Part shown: positions 11,160-22,900 of the stretch, in pieces
How the letters are laid out: each line of letters starts with the position of its first letter
Position numbering within the stretch: position 1 is the stretch's first letter
NCBI RefSeq assembly: GCF_003144195.1
Contig: NW_020290055.1
Location: forward strand, 40,830 to 104,829
From: Ceraceosorus guamensis
Lineage: Eukaryota > Basidiomycota > Exobasidiomycetes > Ceraceosorales > Ceraceosoraceae
Direction of reading: 5' to 3'
DNA: 64,000 bases
Notes under the pieces: generated by a model
What the model saw: only the letters and a program-made list of their open reading frames with translations
What the model was told of the DNA's origin: nothing
The model's database searches: none
Made by a program: the position numbers and the translations under genes

Positions 11160-12336
11160 GGCGGTCGGAGTCTTGCGTAGTTGGAGGTCTGCGGGTGGTT
11201 CCAGACACACAGTCGAACCCTGTATATCTTCTGCCCACAGTCCGGCTTGCGCTGCGTGCAAGATCGAATGGTAAGATGAAGAAGGTGAAGGCAGCTCGTC
11301 TCACGTCTTGTCCGAGAGCGGAGAGAGAGTCCGTGCCTCAAGGACTCGACACTTCGCGCTGCTCAATAGTCGTGCGTACTCAAGACTCGCTCGATCAAGA
11401 CGTTTGACCTCGACTTCGGTCGTGGGTGTCGTTCGTGTCTGAGCGCGCGCGCGCGCGAGGCAAGCGAGACACACGTGACTAGGCAACAGACGCGCGTGTT
11501 CGTTCTTGCATGGCTGCTTCCGCGCGGCAAGGCCAATCAAACGCCCGCGGCGCATGCGCGCGCGCAGATTGTCCTGATATATATATGATGTGACCGATCA
11601 TCGACGTGCAGGGCACACGCACAGCGCAGCTATTTGGCATCCTTGTCGTTTCGCAGTGGTGAAGTGGAATCCTGAATCGTGCACCTCTGCAATCAGACCA
11701 GACCGGATGATCGCATGCCATGGGCATCAGACCACAACCATCATCAATGCACTCGTGATTTTGCTTTCAGGCAAGCAAGCAATGACGACCGCCAACTTTG
11801 CCTGGCCGCTACGCTACCAACACGAGCGCGACCTTTGTGAGGAAAGCATGCACCAAAGCGCTCAACCGTCGCGGGTATGCGCGCGTCGAGCTCAACGGTC
11901 AGCCCGCAGGATCGAAACGTCACTTCGCAAATGTGAATCAAATGTCGGAAACAGCGCAGATGGTATGGAGAAGGCGCAACGGCTTCAGTCCAGCACTTGC
12001 TCGTGCGTGGTGTGTATCCAATGGATGGCGCTGACTACAGCAATGACGCTCGCCGCAGAGTAAAGCCTGGCCGCTCCAAGCTCCCCTATGCTCACAGCCA
12101 TTCGTGCGCACCATCACCCTCGCCCGACAGTAACAGCAAAAGCACCGTCAAGCTGAGAAAAGCTCGACTAAATAAGTTCGCCGTACTTCGACGCACCCAT
12201 TGAAGACGCGGTCCGCAGTACCTCAGCCCACCCTTGCCTCCTGCTAGATTTTCCAGTCTTCACTAACCCCTGCCAAGCTCACGACCTCCAGCCTTGCCTC
12301 TGATCCCTCCTACGCCTGCAACAATCCGGCCTCAGC
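11160..12336. promoter_or_regulatory. Divergent promoter region between Fip1 (-) and the cysteine-rich membrane protein gene (+)
   Basis: About 1.2 kb separate the two ATG codons. It includes an alternating GC run at 11442-11457 and short frames without family features. A pyrimidine-rich leader (CCTCAGCCCACCC, then CTTCACTAACCCC) precedes the + strand start at 12337, as is common just upstream of fungal start codons. I see no gene inside. Confidence 0.6.
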
Positions 12337-14471
12337 ATGAAGCTCATCCAGTATCGCCCATGCGTGTCGACATGCTGGCTGATGCTCATCGCTGGCCACG
12401 TAGTCCAGGGCCAGTCCGCACTGCTTCCACCTGTTCAAGTCATCAGCTCCTCCACGCCAGCGTTCGTCGCTTCCCCTTCAGCCCTACCCACTCTCCTCGC
12501 ACCCCCTGGCAGCAGCGGTATAAGCCTCTCACCGGTCGCTACCGACGCTTTATCCGTGCCTCAACCTTCTAGCCAGGCGCCCACGGTGTGCGACCCGCGC
12601 AAATCGGTCCTGGATCCCCTCACTCATCGTTTCCGCTCCGACTGCGGAGCTCAAATGTGGTGCGACCCGGGAAGATCATCTAATGCACCTGCGCCGCCAT
12701 TTCAAAGTGCAAGCGTAGCGAAGAGATTCGCTGATGAGCCTGAATCGATCGAGATTGCCAATGCAGATCGGGAACAAGTGGACATACCACCGCCTCTCTT
12801 GCTTGCTCGCGAAATGTTGCTGCCGAGCAACAAGACCGCGAAACAGACATCGACATTGGTGATTTTCGAAAATTCACGGTCGGTGCTACTGTATGATCGA
12901 GGCGAAGCGAATCCCAGCTCATCTTCGAGCACCGTCGCCTTGCCAAGCAAGAGCGCGAGCGGCACCACCTCTTTGTTGCCATCCGCTGTGGTTTCCACAG
13001 CTGGACGAGGCGGGAATCCAGCGACTGGCACGTGCAGACCAAAGGGATGCCGGAAAGATGAATTCCCGTTCGGCTACAAGGGCATTCCTACGGAACTCTT
13101 GCCTCCGCTTTGCGGACCCGGAAGCGTGAGTGAAGCACAGCGCGAATCTTCGCTGGTCCAGGTGTGGGTCTGGACTCACAATTCGATTACCTTTGGCTAC
13201 CTCCTTGGCCCAGTACTGTCCCGACGAAGAGTCAGCTTGTCAGAGTCTGATACCAATTGGCGGTGACTGCGAACTGAATCGGGACGGTGAGTAAGACGAG
13301 CCACGCGAGCGCTTTGAGGGCGACGAGCTGACTATTTCTGCTCCCACTCTCATTACAAGACTCATGTTCGCCGCCTTCCGGTGGGCTGAGCTCGGCTCCG
13401 GCCGTGAAAAGGCAGCATGGACTGTTCCTTCCAGGCGTCTCTTCATCCAGCACCGTCAAGGCAATTTGCCTGGCTGGCAGGTGCACCTTGGCCAGTGTGC
13501 AACTAGGCCAAGGCTGCGTGCTTGACCATACGCAGTATCTCGGGTATGACATGAATGGCAAAGAAGTAGGAGAGACGGTCTCGTGAGTGGGCGAAGGGAA
13601 ATTCTGGCCGTTTAATCGAGTTGGACCTCTGAGATACGTCTGGGCGCCACGCTTACCCTGGTCTTCTTGTGCTCACCGCGGCAGACGCGATGATTGCCAT
13701 GAAGGGCTGTATTGCGATTCTACAAGCAGCACATGCATGGCAGAAAAGCCTTATGGTGAGGGTTGCGGTTCTGACAGAGAGTGCACCGAAGTGAGTGAGC
13801 GGCGACTGGGCCGCAACGACACGAGAAGGTACGCGCTGATGCATGATCAATCTCTATGCCAAATTCAATGGTAAACGCCAGTACAACTGCAACTCGCGAC
13901 ATCTTTGCGACTTGCCGCCGGAGGCTCCACATCGACTTCCAAGCTGGGCTTTCGGCCTGGTGGGGCTGGGTATCTTTGCCTGTGAGTATGGTCGAGCGGC
14001 GTCACTGAACAGCCCTTTGGGCAGCTCTGATTGATGAAACTCCGCATCTCCTCAAAAGTCCTCGCCATGACCGTCACGCTGCTTTACCGCACGCACACTG
14101 CGCACAGAGTCGCAAGAGCAGACGAGATTGATCGTTATTTCAGCGAACAGTGGACATACAGGCAGTCGATCTTGGCCATGCACGCCGCGTTCGTAGCCAG
14201 CGGAGTTGCGGCATCGGAGCTGCTGACAGGCAGCAACCTGCTGTCCGCGGATCAAGGTGGTCATTCAGCCGCGGCAGGACATGACGGCACTCTGAACGAG
14301 TCGAAAGGAGAGCAAAAAGGGCGTGCTCAAGATCAGACGCGCGTCAATAATGTCGCTTCCGCCGCAATTCCTTCGAGACGCATGTTTGCCGAAGATGAAG
14401 ATGACGCTCGAGACGCGACTTCTCAAACACCGCAAGCCGTCATCAGGCGCAAGCCTGCTCCAGCAGTCTAA
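12337..14471 (+). CDS. Orphan cysteine-rich type I membrane protein
   Basis: Six exons join in phase to 567 residues: 12337-13125, 13214-13286, 13360-13582, 13685-13790, 13882-13981 and 14059-14471. A hydrophobic N-terminus (about 10-25) looks like a signal peptide. It is followed by a Ser/Pro/Thr-rich stretch with Cys85, Cys103 and Cys109. A dense cysteine module occupies 233-410 (CRPKGCRKDEFPFGYKG, YCPDEESACQSL, DCHEGLYCDSTSSTC, CGSDRECTEYNC). A single transmembrane helix spans about 419-440 (WAFGLVGLGIFAFLAMTVTL), then a cytosolic tail of about 125 residues beginning RVARADEIDRYFSEQWTYRQ. I recall similar uncharacterised proteins across basidiomycetes but cannot name a function. The architecture suggests a plasma-membrane or wall-facing protein with a disulfide-bonded ectodomain. 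Two introns lie within the cysteine module, and the last splits the membrane helix. Confidence 0.85.
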
Positions 14472-14994
14472 GGCTTCACAGCGTACATGACCCTCACAGA
14501 CCGTGTGGCCGCCTCACCCGTCTCGCGGCCGTCGTGCTTTGATTCCGACGAACTTTCTAAACCGCAGAAGAAAGAAGTGTTTGACTTACACTTGTGGCTC
14601 TTCAGCTCATGCTCCAATCTGCGTATCAGATTAAGACTTGCACTTGTGCGATTATGCGATATTGACAAAAGAGTGGGTGTGTGGTGCTTGGGTAATTGTG
14701 GGAAATGTACCTCTTGAGGGGGAGGATAGAAAGGAGAGGCGAGGACTGTGACGATGAAGAACGCCTTTCGACCCATGTCAAGAGACAAGGAAGAAATCGA
14801 AGGATGACTATGGGATGGGTTGAGAGACAGGAATCGATGGAAGTGAAATTGAAAGAAGAGAGGGCATCTCGGCAGTAGAGTAAGGGTATTGTTGAGGAAA
14901 ACTAATAGTAGGTGTACGGGTAGAAGCAGATGAATTGAAAATCAAGCGCTGGGCCAATAGCAGTCGCGATCGCGATCCAGCACGAGATTGGAGA
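14472..14994. other. Convergent spacer between the cysteine-rich membrane protein and the kinase gene
   Basis: A 523 bp tail-to-tail region expected to contain both 3' UTRs. No coding signal or RNA gene is visible. Confidence 0.6.
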
Positions 14995-17037
14995 TCACCT
15001 GGCGTACGCTCCGCTCTCTTTCTCGTTGAGTACTTCGAGTGGATATGCATCCTTGTCCTTGCTATGTGACCGCGACTGGGCTGGCTGCGAGTGATCATGT
15101 GGTTGCTGACCCTGAGCGCCATGACTTAAAGACGAGACGGAAGGTGCGGCCGATAATTGCCCAGTGCTTCCCTTGTACGCTCTCGCATACTCGGCAGCTC
15201 GGCTTGGACCTCGCGATGAGCCTCCTGCGCCGTTTGGCCCCGCATGTCCCTTCTCGGCCCAAACATGAGCGCCGCTATCCGTGGAGGCAGGCAATCTGCT
15301 ATCATGGGATTGTTGAGCGCCTGCATGGCCTGATCCGATGTCAGGCGAGCCGAGCGCAGGCGCCCCGGTGCCGCCCGCTCTCGAAGGGCCAGCGCTCTGT
15401 CCACCTGTCTCCGCCAAAGGTTGGTCTGCAAGCGTATATGCCATGCTAGATGTCTGAGACGAGCTGGCAGCGTCGGTATCCCGATCCCGGTTTCGCCTGA
15501 CTCGGAAGTAAGATTTGCGCGTTTGTTTGAGGTGGTCGAACGGCACAAAGCTGCATGACAGTGCGACGCCACGTGAGTCGCTAGCGAGGTTTTCACGCAA
15601 AATTGTCAGCACTTACTGCTCTTCCATTTGTCGCAACTCAGGCGTGAGTGAGCTCAGCTCTCGCTTTTCGTCTCGCTTCTTAGCCTTGAGCGGATTATCT
15701 TCCAGCAACAGTTCCTCGAGTTCGTGCGTAGCATCGAAATTGGCCCGTTTGCTCTGAAAACGAGGAGGAAGTCTGCGATTCAGCCAAGTCAATCGGCGAT
15801 CGGTGCAGCTCGACCATGACTTACATCTGGCTCAAAGGGTGGAGTAGCTTCCTTGGTCTCTAGAGCATCCCAATCCACGCTAGCAAACCAGGGGTGCTGC
15901 TTAAAGTCCTCTATGCCGTTCCGACAGCCCATGCGTTTCTTGACGTCCCGCTCCAGCAGACCACGTATGCATGTGATGCACTCCCTGCTCACGATGTTCT
16001 CGACATTTTCAGGAAAGGAACACCTGTCGTGCAATATTGAGTGCGTCAATGCGCTGTTGGTCTTGCCCCTAAATGGCCGCCTTCCAAACAGAAGCTCGTA
16101 TGCCATGACGCCCAAGCTCCACCAGTCCACAGTGCTTAAATAGCCGCGCTTGGCTAGCACTTCTGGTGCCATGTATGCCATACTACCGGCAACCGAGGTC
16201 AGCGGCCTTCTGTGAGAGAAGTGAACTGCGATGTTGAAATCCGTCAAGTGGGCATGACCTTTCTCATCTAGCAACACGTTGTCCGGCTTTAGATCTCGAT
16301 GCACAATCTGCAGCCGGTGAAGGTAATCTAGGCCTAACGCGAGTTCAGCAACATAGAACCGCACCACCTCTTCTTTCATATTGCCCGATCTATCCAAGTG
16401 AAAGCGCAGGTCACCGCCGAGCATCAGATCGAGAACCATGAACAGATTCTCGTCGTCTTGAAAGGCGTACTATGTCGGAGCCACAGATGGTGTCAGGCGC
16501 TCTGCTGCCGCCTAGGATAGCGTCGACGATGAGTACTCACCCGCAAGTTGCAGATGAAAGGGCTCTCTATCTCTTCTAGTAACCTCCTCTCCTGTATGAT
16601 GTTTGAGACCGCTCGCATCTTGACACATTTGGCCTTGTTGATGTACTTGAGCGCGTACAAGTTCTGGAGAAAGAGACGGGTCGTTCAGTCGAGAACAGAT
16701 GGGCGTAAGACGAAATAAAGATAAACTCGCTCTGCCCACAAAGATCCCACACACACGTCCGCATCGTCTACCACTACGCACCTTTGTCTGCTTGTGCTGA
16801 ACCACTCGCACCTTTCCGAACGCACCCTTGCCTACCGCCCTGAGCAGGTAGAAGTGGTACAAGTCTACCGGCCCGTCGAAGTCGATCACCTGTGATGAAG
16901 CAGTGGAGCAAGCTCTGGTCAGAGGCTGCAAGCACATCTTCCGACCGCGGGCCTTTCGCCATTGCTTGTCTGAGCAGACCCGCAGGCTTCGCTCGCCAAC
17001 TCACCTCCGCCTTACAGCATGAGCATATGGCGCCCAT
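14995..17037 (-). CDS. AGC-family serine/threonine kinase of the YANK (STK32) type
   Basis: Six exons join in phase to 533 residues: 17005-17037, 16782-16889, 16541-16663, 15825-16469, 15617-15753 and 14995-15550. The N-terminus MGAICSCCKAE has Gly2 plus clustered cysteines, a classic N-myristoylation and S-palmitoylation arrangement. The kinase domain has the Gly-loop at about 31-36 (GKGAFG), Lys53 in YALKYINK, HRDLKPDN at 145-152, and TDFN at 164-167 where most kinases have DFG. DFN is typical of YANK kinases. MAPE lies near 186-189. The C-terminal extension includes KRANFDATHELEELLLEDNP and FVPFDHLKQTRKSYF, matching the STK32 tail, then a Ser/Gly/Ala-rich disordered end. It is probably a membrane-associated signalling kinase with unknown substrates. 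The tiny first exon is dedicated to the acylation motif. Confidence 0.94.
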
Positions 17038-17869
17038 CTTGCAGCGCTGACGTGTCCTCAAGCCAAGCTCCAAGCGCCAATTGCAATCACTCGGTGAAGG
17101 TGATAGTCAGGATCAAGTCGAGCGTCAAATGCAGCAGTCTCGAGATCCTGCGCTCGGCGACCGATGGCGGACAGGCGTGAGCTCGGCGCACGATGAATCG
17201 GTAGCTCGTCGAAGGGTGTTCGACCTGAGTATTTGATATGATGAGAGTTCAAGTTGATTGAGCAGCCGTTGCTGACAATGTAGGGCCGTTGTAGGCGTTG
17301 AAAGGGCAGACCAGAGGCGCAGGGGTCCCAGTGCAACGAGGACTTGGAGGAGGCACGTGTACGCTTCTCTTTGCCGCTCGTTCGCGAGTTTCGAGGTGAA
17401 GACAGTTTGAAGACCGAAAGACCTCGCTGCTGACTCTGACCGGATGTCCGACCGTGTCGTGTCAGACACACCCAAAGTCGACGTGGGCAGCCCCTTGAGT
17501 GTGCTTGTAGAGGAGCAATGACGAGCGCGCGGTAGCTATCTGCGCGATGTCTGCGCTTGCGCGAGTTGAGCTTGGCGATGTGAGCAGCTGTGTAGGCAAT
17601 TAACACGATTCCGACAATCGCAACGGCGGTTCTTGCTCAAAGGCGCCGGTCGGCGTCTACAGGGGCGGACGGCGTTGGCTCTCAAATAGAGGGTGATGCA
17701 GGCGTTCGGAAGGTGCTCAAGTCCCGAGCTGTCTGCAGGTACAGAGAAAGCGATGTGTTCTTGGTCAGGAGGATAATTGTGCGCTCGAAGAAAGAAAGGC
17801 GGGCGCGGGAGGTAGTAGGAAGAAACGAACAGAGTTGGATGGCGATGCTGGTGCTGTGAGTTGGCAACA

Positions 17870-17873
<4 letters not shown>

Positions 17874-17906
<33 letters not shown>
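17874..17906. repeat. (CAG)11 microsatellite
   Basis: Eleven uninterrupted CAG units in noncoding DNA, preceded by interrupted CAACAG units. Confidence 0.96.
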
Positions 17907-17908
<2 letters not shown>

Positions 17909-18146
17909 GTCGCAGTTGCACGAATGACGGCTAAGTATTCGGTCACGAAAGGTGAAGGCTGATGAGAGGATGGGATGGGCTTCGCTCACTCGTGACGCCA
18001 GTCAGACTCGAGGTCCACTCTGACTGCACTCGCGACTATACAGTACTGCCAAGTCTAAAAAGGTGGTTCACACGCGCTGCTGCTGTGGGTATGTTTAGAG
18101 AGGATGCGGCGGTGATGCAGCATGCACACGCCAGCCAGGTAGACAG

Positions 18147-18147
<1 letters not shown>

Positions 18148-18177
<30 letters not shown>
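18148..18177. repeat. (CAG)10 microsatellite
   Basis: Ten uninterrupted CAG units, about 240 bp from the previous CAG array and in the same orientation. Confidence 0.96.
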
Positions 18178-18178
<1 letters not shown>

Positions 18179-18765
18179 TATGCATGCAGACAGCCAAGTG
18201 GTTGGACGGGACAACACAGAGACGGACCTCTCTGCGTGATGTACTCACACTCACGAGTGTGACTCGTGACTGTATGTGCTGCTGGCTGTACGAATGCTTC
18301 GATTGCCGCCGTTGCCGTCGCTGCTGCTTGTGCGCAGACTTGCTCTCTCAATTGCGCCGTCCAACTGCGCCGCACTCCGCCACGTTAGAAGACGCTGCCT
18401 CCTGTGCAGCATATGGCAGCAGTCAGAGAACCTAGACTGACTTGCTGCATGCGTGCATATATACATGCATGCCTGCTTGCCTCCGTGTCAACAATCTTGA
18501 ATGCATAGTCACTCACGCGAGTTTGAGTGCGCTTTGACGCCAGTCCAATTTGAGTAGAGTCTTGCGTTGAAGCCGCCCTTTAGATCTTGAGTCTTACCAA
18601 ATACGATATTTGTTGAGTGCATTCAAGCAAGTCAGCAAGCACATAATTGAACCAAGAACGCTGCTGCAAAACAAAATTGGAGTGATTATTTTAATGTCAA
18701 AAATTAAAAGACACCCACAGGTATTCACGAACTCCATTATCATTCTACGATTCTTGATTCAAATT

Positions 18766-18804
18766 AGCGCCAGCACGTCCTGGTTCAAAGCCAGGGGCGC
18801 TTTT
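18766..18804 (+). other. tRNA-like T-arm hairpin with B-box and T-run
   Basis: AGCGCC (18766-18771) pairs with GGCGCT (18796-18801). Inside is a 5-bp stem CCTGG/CCAGG (18779-18783 and 18791-18795) closing the 7-base loop TTCAAAG. GGTTCAAAGCC fits the RNA polymerase III B-box consensus GGTTCRANNCC, and TTTT follows at 18801-18804. No A-box, D-arm or anticodon arm is visible, so this is not called a tRNA. It may be a tRNA-derived relic or a chance hairpin. Confidence 0.4.
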
Positions 18805-19949
18805 GACTGAAGCGTTCACATTATTTCGCACGTCTGGAGCTCGAATCAAGATTCCGATCAGCAAAGTCAAATCATTGAAGATGGCCCTCGACTCCATGCA
18901 AAGCGGATGAAGCTGTGAGGGGGAAAGGTCTGAAAAACGGCCATGACAAAAGCTCGCGGAGCTGTGGACTGTTTCTTGTATTCGAGATTGATTGCCACCA
19001 GAGTTCCAACTCGAGACTCTTCATGCCTGCACCAATCAAGTCGCTCGCTCTCCTTCGCGAAATTGGAATCTGCCAGCCTTGAACGGGCTGGTCAATCCGC
19101 TATCCCACTCCCTCACTAATCACGAAGCCTTCTGCGCGCTACATCGTGGGATCGTCACCAATTCCTAGGAAGCCCATAGACACGGGTCGTGGATCAAGCG
19201 TCACCTCATCGTGGTTCTCACGCGCTCAGATGGGCACAGTCCCATGAGTGATGGGCACGGGGATACAGTAGCGTCGAACCCATTTCGCGCTAAGAAAAGC
19301 AGGTGCTTTCGCCGCAAGGTGGAGAAGCCAAGAGACAAGATGTCTTCCGTCTTTTATGCGTCTCTGCTGTACAGCGGCACACGCCCTTTTGAACATTTGG
19401 TGCAGTGAGCTAGGGCGAGGTGTGCTTTCGCTGCACAAGTCACACAGGCACGTTACCTTGAGATAGTCCGTCACTCTAATCGCTCACGAATCGAGCGCAA
19501 CGAGACCCAAGACTGAGGTGAACTGCTCACGCAAATCAAGAGGTCTCCGATGAATAACATTGCGTCAAGCCTCGGCCTCGCGGCCCGGCGCCGCCAGTAA
19601 AGGTATGTTGCACAAGTGAGTGTGAGTGTCAGCGCAGCACTCTGAATCCGCTGGCTAAAGAAAGTTTTGGACCGGCGAAAAGAAGACTTGGCAGGTTCAT
19701 CCACGTTGGAGGCTACTGTTACAGGTGCGCTTCGACAAGGGATCTTCTGGCGAGCTCTCGATGCGAATCGAAGCGAGATGTGCAAGTGGAGCTGAAAACG
19801 TTGAGCGAAGCGGAGAAATTTGGGAATGTCAAAGGTGCTAGATGATGCAGGAGGGTATCGTCCGTAGGTCGGGTGGTATCGTCATGGACGAGGGGCTCGA
19901 TACGTGTCACAAAGGAGCATTGACGCGGTCAGGAGAGTGACCCGGTAGT

Positions 19950-22900
19950 CTAGCCCCGATAAATGTGATCCGTGGGGAAAATCACCCCGTCATGTCTCAC
20001 GAGCGTGATAGGCGAAGGCCCGCGGAGAACTTCGCCGCCCACACTGACGTCGTGCGAGGGAGGAGGGGCGCAAAGCCAGGTAGTCGTGGACTGCCTTTCG
20101 ACTTGGTCACAGCGCCAGTCGCCAAAGTAGACGAAGAGGTTGTGACCAAAATTTTCACCAAAGAGCGTGATCCATTCGCTTCCACTAGTTGTGCGCGAGG
20201 CGGGGCTCGCGGTGTGTGCAAATTGTGTCCGTGTCCGCTGTGGGGCGGTGAAGTGGTGAAGCACGGGAATCGGTGTGATGGGCTCTCTCGGTGTTGGCAC
20301 TGTGATTAAATGAGCGACACTGCGATCCGCTTTCGGCGCCTTAGGTCTAATGCCGTCAACAATCCTAGGCGGGATGTAGAAAGTGTGTCGAGCGATGTCG
20401 GTGCCTACGATGGTCCAAATGTCAGTGTCCTTGACTTCGATGGACCACGTCGATCCGGCAGGAGGACCTCCGACAGAGGACTCTGTGGAACCAGCAGACG
20501 TCGCAAACGAGCTGGTTCGACGCAGATGTTCGCCTTTGCCAGGCGAGCTTGTGCCGGAGGCACTGCCAGTGCCCGACAGCTGCTGTATGTGATTGACTGT
20601 CGACATGGACTGGCCTCTGCGTCTGCTTTTGCTAGCGGCATTCTGCGCAGCGCGTTCCTTGTGTTGTATGACAGAGGAAGAGACTCGCCGCGGCCTACGA
20701 GCCTTTGAGGAGTCGGCGGCCGAGGATGTTGATGCCCCAGACTCCTGCGAGGCAGATCCCACGCCCTGAGACGCGACATTGGAGCTCATCGAAAGTCCAC
20801 TGCCAATCGATGGCTGGTGACGAGCTTGCGCTACGCTATGCCTGGTCTGTGCAGCTGCGTACGCCGCAGCCGTCGCAGCAGTGGGACTGGTTGGGGGCGT
20901 GCCGAGGAACTTCTTCGACTCGTCGAGCATCATGGCGTCGTGCTGAGGGAATGTCATTGGTGTGATTGGGGTCGTGGGAGCGGAAATACCGCCCACGTTC
21001 GGCACCCATCGACGAGGCTCATCAGGATTGCGCATGCCGACCTGATCATTGTTGCATGAGAGGAATGGACGGCTGTCTCCTGGCGGCCGAAGCTCTCCCG
21101 AGGGATGGCGAACGTTTGGGTCCGGAGCTGGGACTTTGAAGTTGTCAAGCACCTCCAACGCAATCTTGTGCAGCTGAGAGACAGGATCGCCGAGCGCTTC
21201 GCTGCAAGGATAGAAGCCCTCGGATCCGAACGTCCTGCTTCCACCCATCACTGTCGTACCCTTGTCCACCCTACGAATCACCATCACGGGGCTCACAACG
21301 CCAGTCTGCAGGCACTGCAGCACGACTGGCTGATTGTAATGGATCGGTCTAGGTGCTGCGCCGTACGCCGTGGCGGGATAAGCGCATTCGGGTGGCGTGG
21401 GAAAGCGGGCTGCCTCGGACTCTGGTGTGGCCTTGTGACTCAACGTCGATTTAGCTGGATCCACGAGATACACGATGAAGGCGTCCCAACTGGATATTTT
21501 TGCCATGAAGCAGGAAGGAGGCTCCGACGTGCTAGGCAAAGAAGTTTCTTGCGCAGCTGTAGTGAAGGTCTGGCCATCAGATCCCTTGAGCCACGTTGGA
21601 GCTCCAGACACGCAAAGATAACGCGTCGAGACCGTTTGACCTCGCAGGCGATGGAAAAGCGAGATTGTCGTGCCGTGATTGACACACACTGCGCAAAAGT
21701 TAAACTATTAGTTGACAGAATGGGACGGTGCTTGGCTACCGCATATCAGCGCCCGACTCACAGTCAGCATTTCTCGCGCTTTGGCGTTTCTTGCTTGGCT
21801 TGCTGATGACTTTGATCTGCTTGCTCGGAAAGTGTCCGAGGAGATGGTGCTCGTCTGGATTGCGACCGGGCATGCTAATCGTGACGTTTGCCTCGCAGTA
21901 TCGGCGTTTTTCATCGAGGTCGTTGATGAAGAGCTGCTTGGCGATGCATCTGCCAGAGATTGCTAACTCAGTGGAGCCATTCCCGCTGACGTCAATCAAG
22001 CGACCACTGTTTGCGGCCCATTCGAGTGATCCATCCTGAATCGAATGCTGTTCGCCACTAATGCTCACGACCACTCGTGGGGGAGCGACCCCCATGGCAT
22101 GTTCGGACATGGTTCCAGGACCGTCTACGAAAGTGGGAGTGGGTTTCTGCGCCGATGTCCACCAGCTGCTACCAATCAGCACGACCATGGGCGGAGGACA
22201 AAGAAAGCTGGAGGACGCAATCATTGCAGGGTTCAGCGGGAAAGCACGCCACCACGAGGCACCTTCACAGCACTAACCGCTTCTCGACGCCATAGCTTTT
22301 CTGTCCGACTTTGCTGGTCATCACCAGGACAGTGCGCTCGCCGAGACCGAGTCGACTTGAGCTTGACAGGTAATTGTCCATCGTGTCGCTGCAGACATGA
22401 TGCAAGATGGTAAGTGCACTGTGACTATTGTGGGCCCGAGGCATTGGCGCGGCTCAGAAGGCACTCACGAAATGAAGCTCAGGCAATCAGTCGGTTCGGC
22501 GTCGCCTGAAAGCGCGGGAGACATTGTCGGATTGCTCGCCATCCGCAGAAAGGACGCTTGCTGAAGCGTGCTTGGGTGAATGCCCGGACGGTACGCTCTC
22601 TTGAGCACCACTGCCGTTCTGGCTGGACCAATGCCCGAAAGACCACTATGACCGACAGGAAAGCCATCTGACCGCATGACTCCTAATCTGCCGCTGGCTG
22701 CCTGAACAGTCTGCGAAGGAACAAACGCAGAGCGCCTCGACCCACTGGGCGACGATGCAGCACCAGAAGCGCGCTGTGCGCGATTCGGCGACCCTTGATC
22801 GAAGCGCAATTGACCGCCACCGTGCCCGCCCTCACCAAAATAGAAGGACAGTGGCTGTTGGGACGCATGGTGAGCTACATTGGGATACGCCGCACTTTCA

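Larger units (their letters stand above)
17038..19949. other. 2.9 kb intergenic region upstream of the YANK kinase and downstream of the CSL gene
   Basis: This stretch lies upstream of the kinase start and downstream of the CSL stop. It holds two CAG microsatellites and an AT-rich island (about 18590-18860) that contrasts with the GC-rich surroundings. I see no protein gene. The one longer + strand frame around 17962-18435 is essentially the CAG repeat read as polyglutamine. Confidence 0.6.

Noticed and set aside
17962-18435. Polyglutamine-containing + strand frame
   Set aside because: It is the CAG microsatellite read in frame; the rest is Cys/Arg-rich noise without an exon partner.
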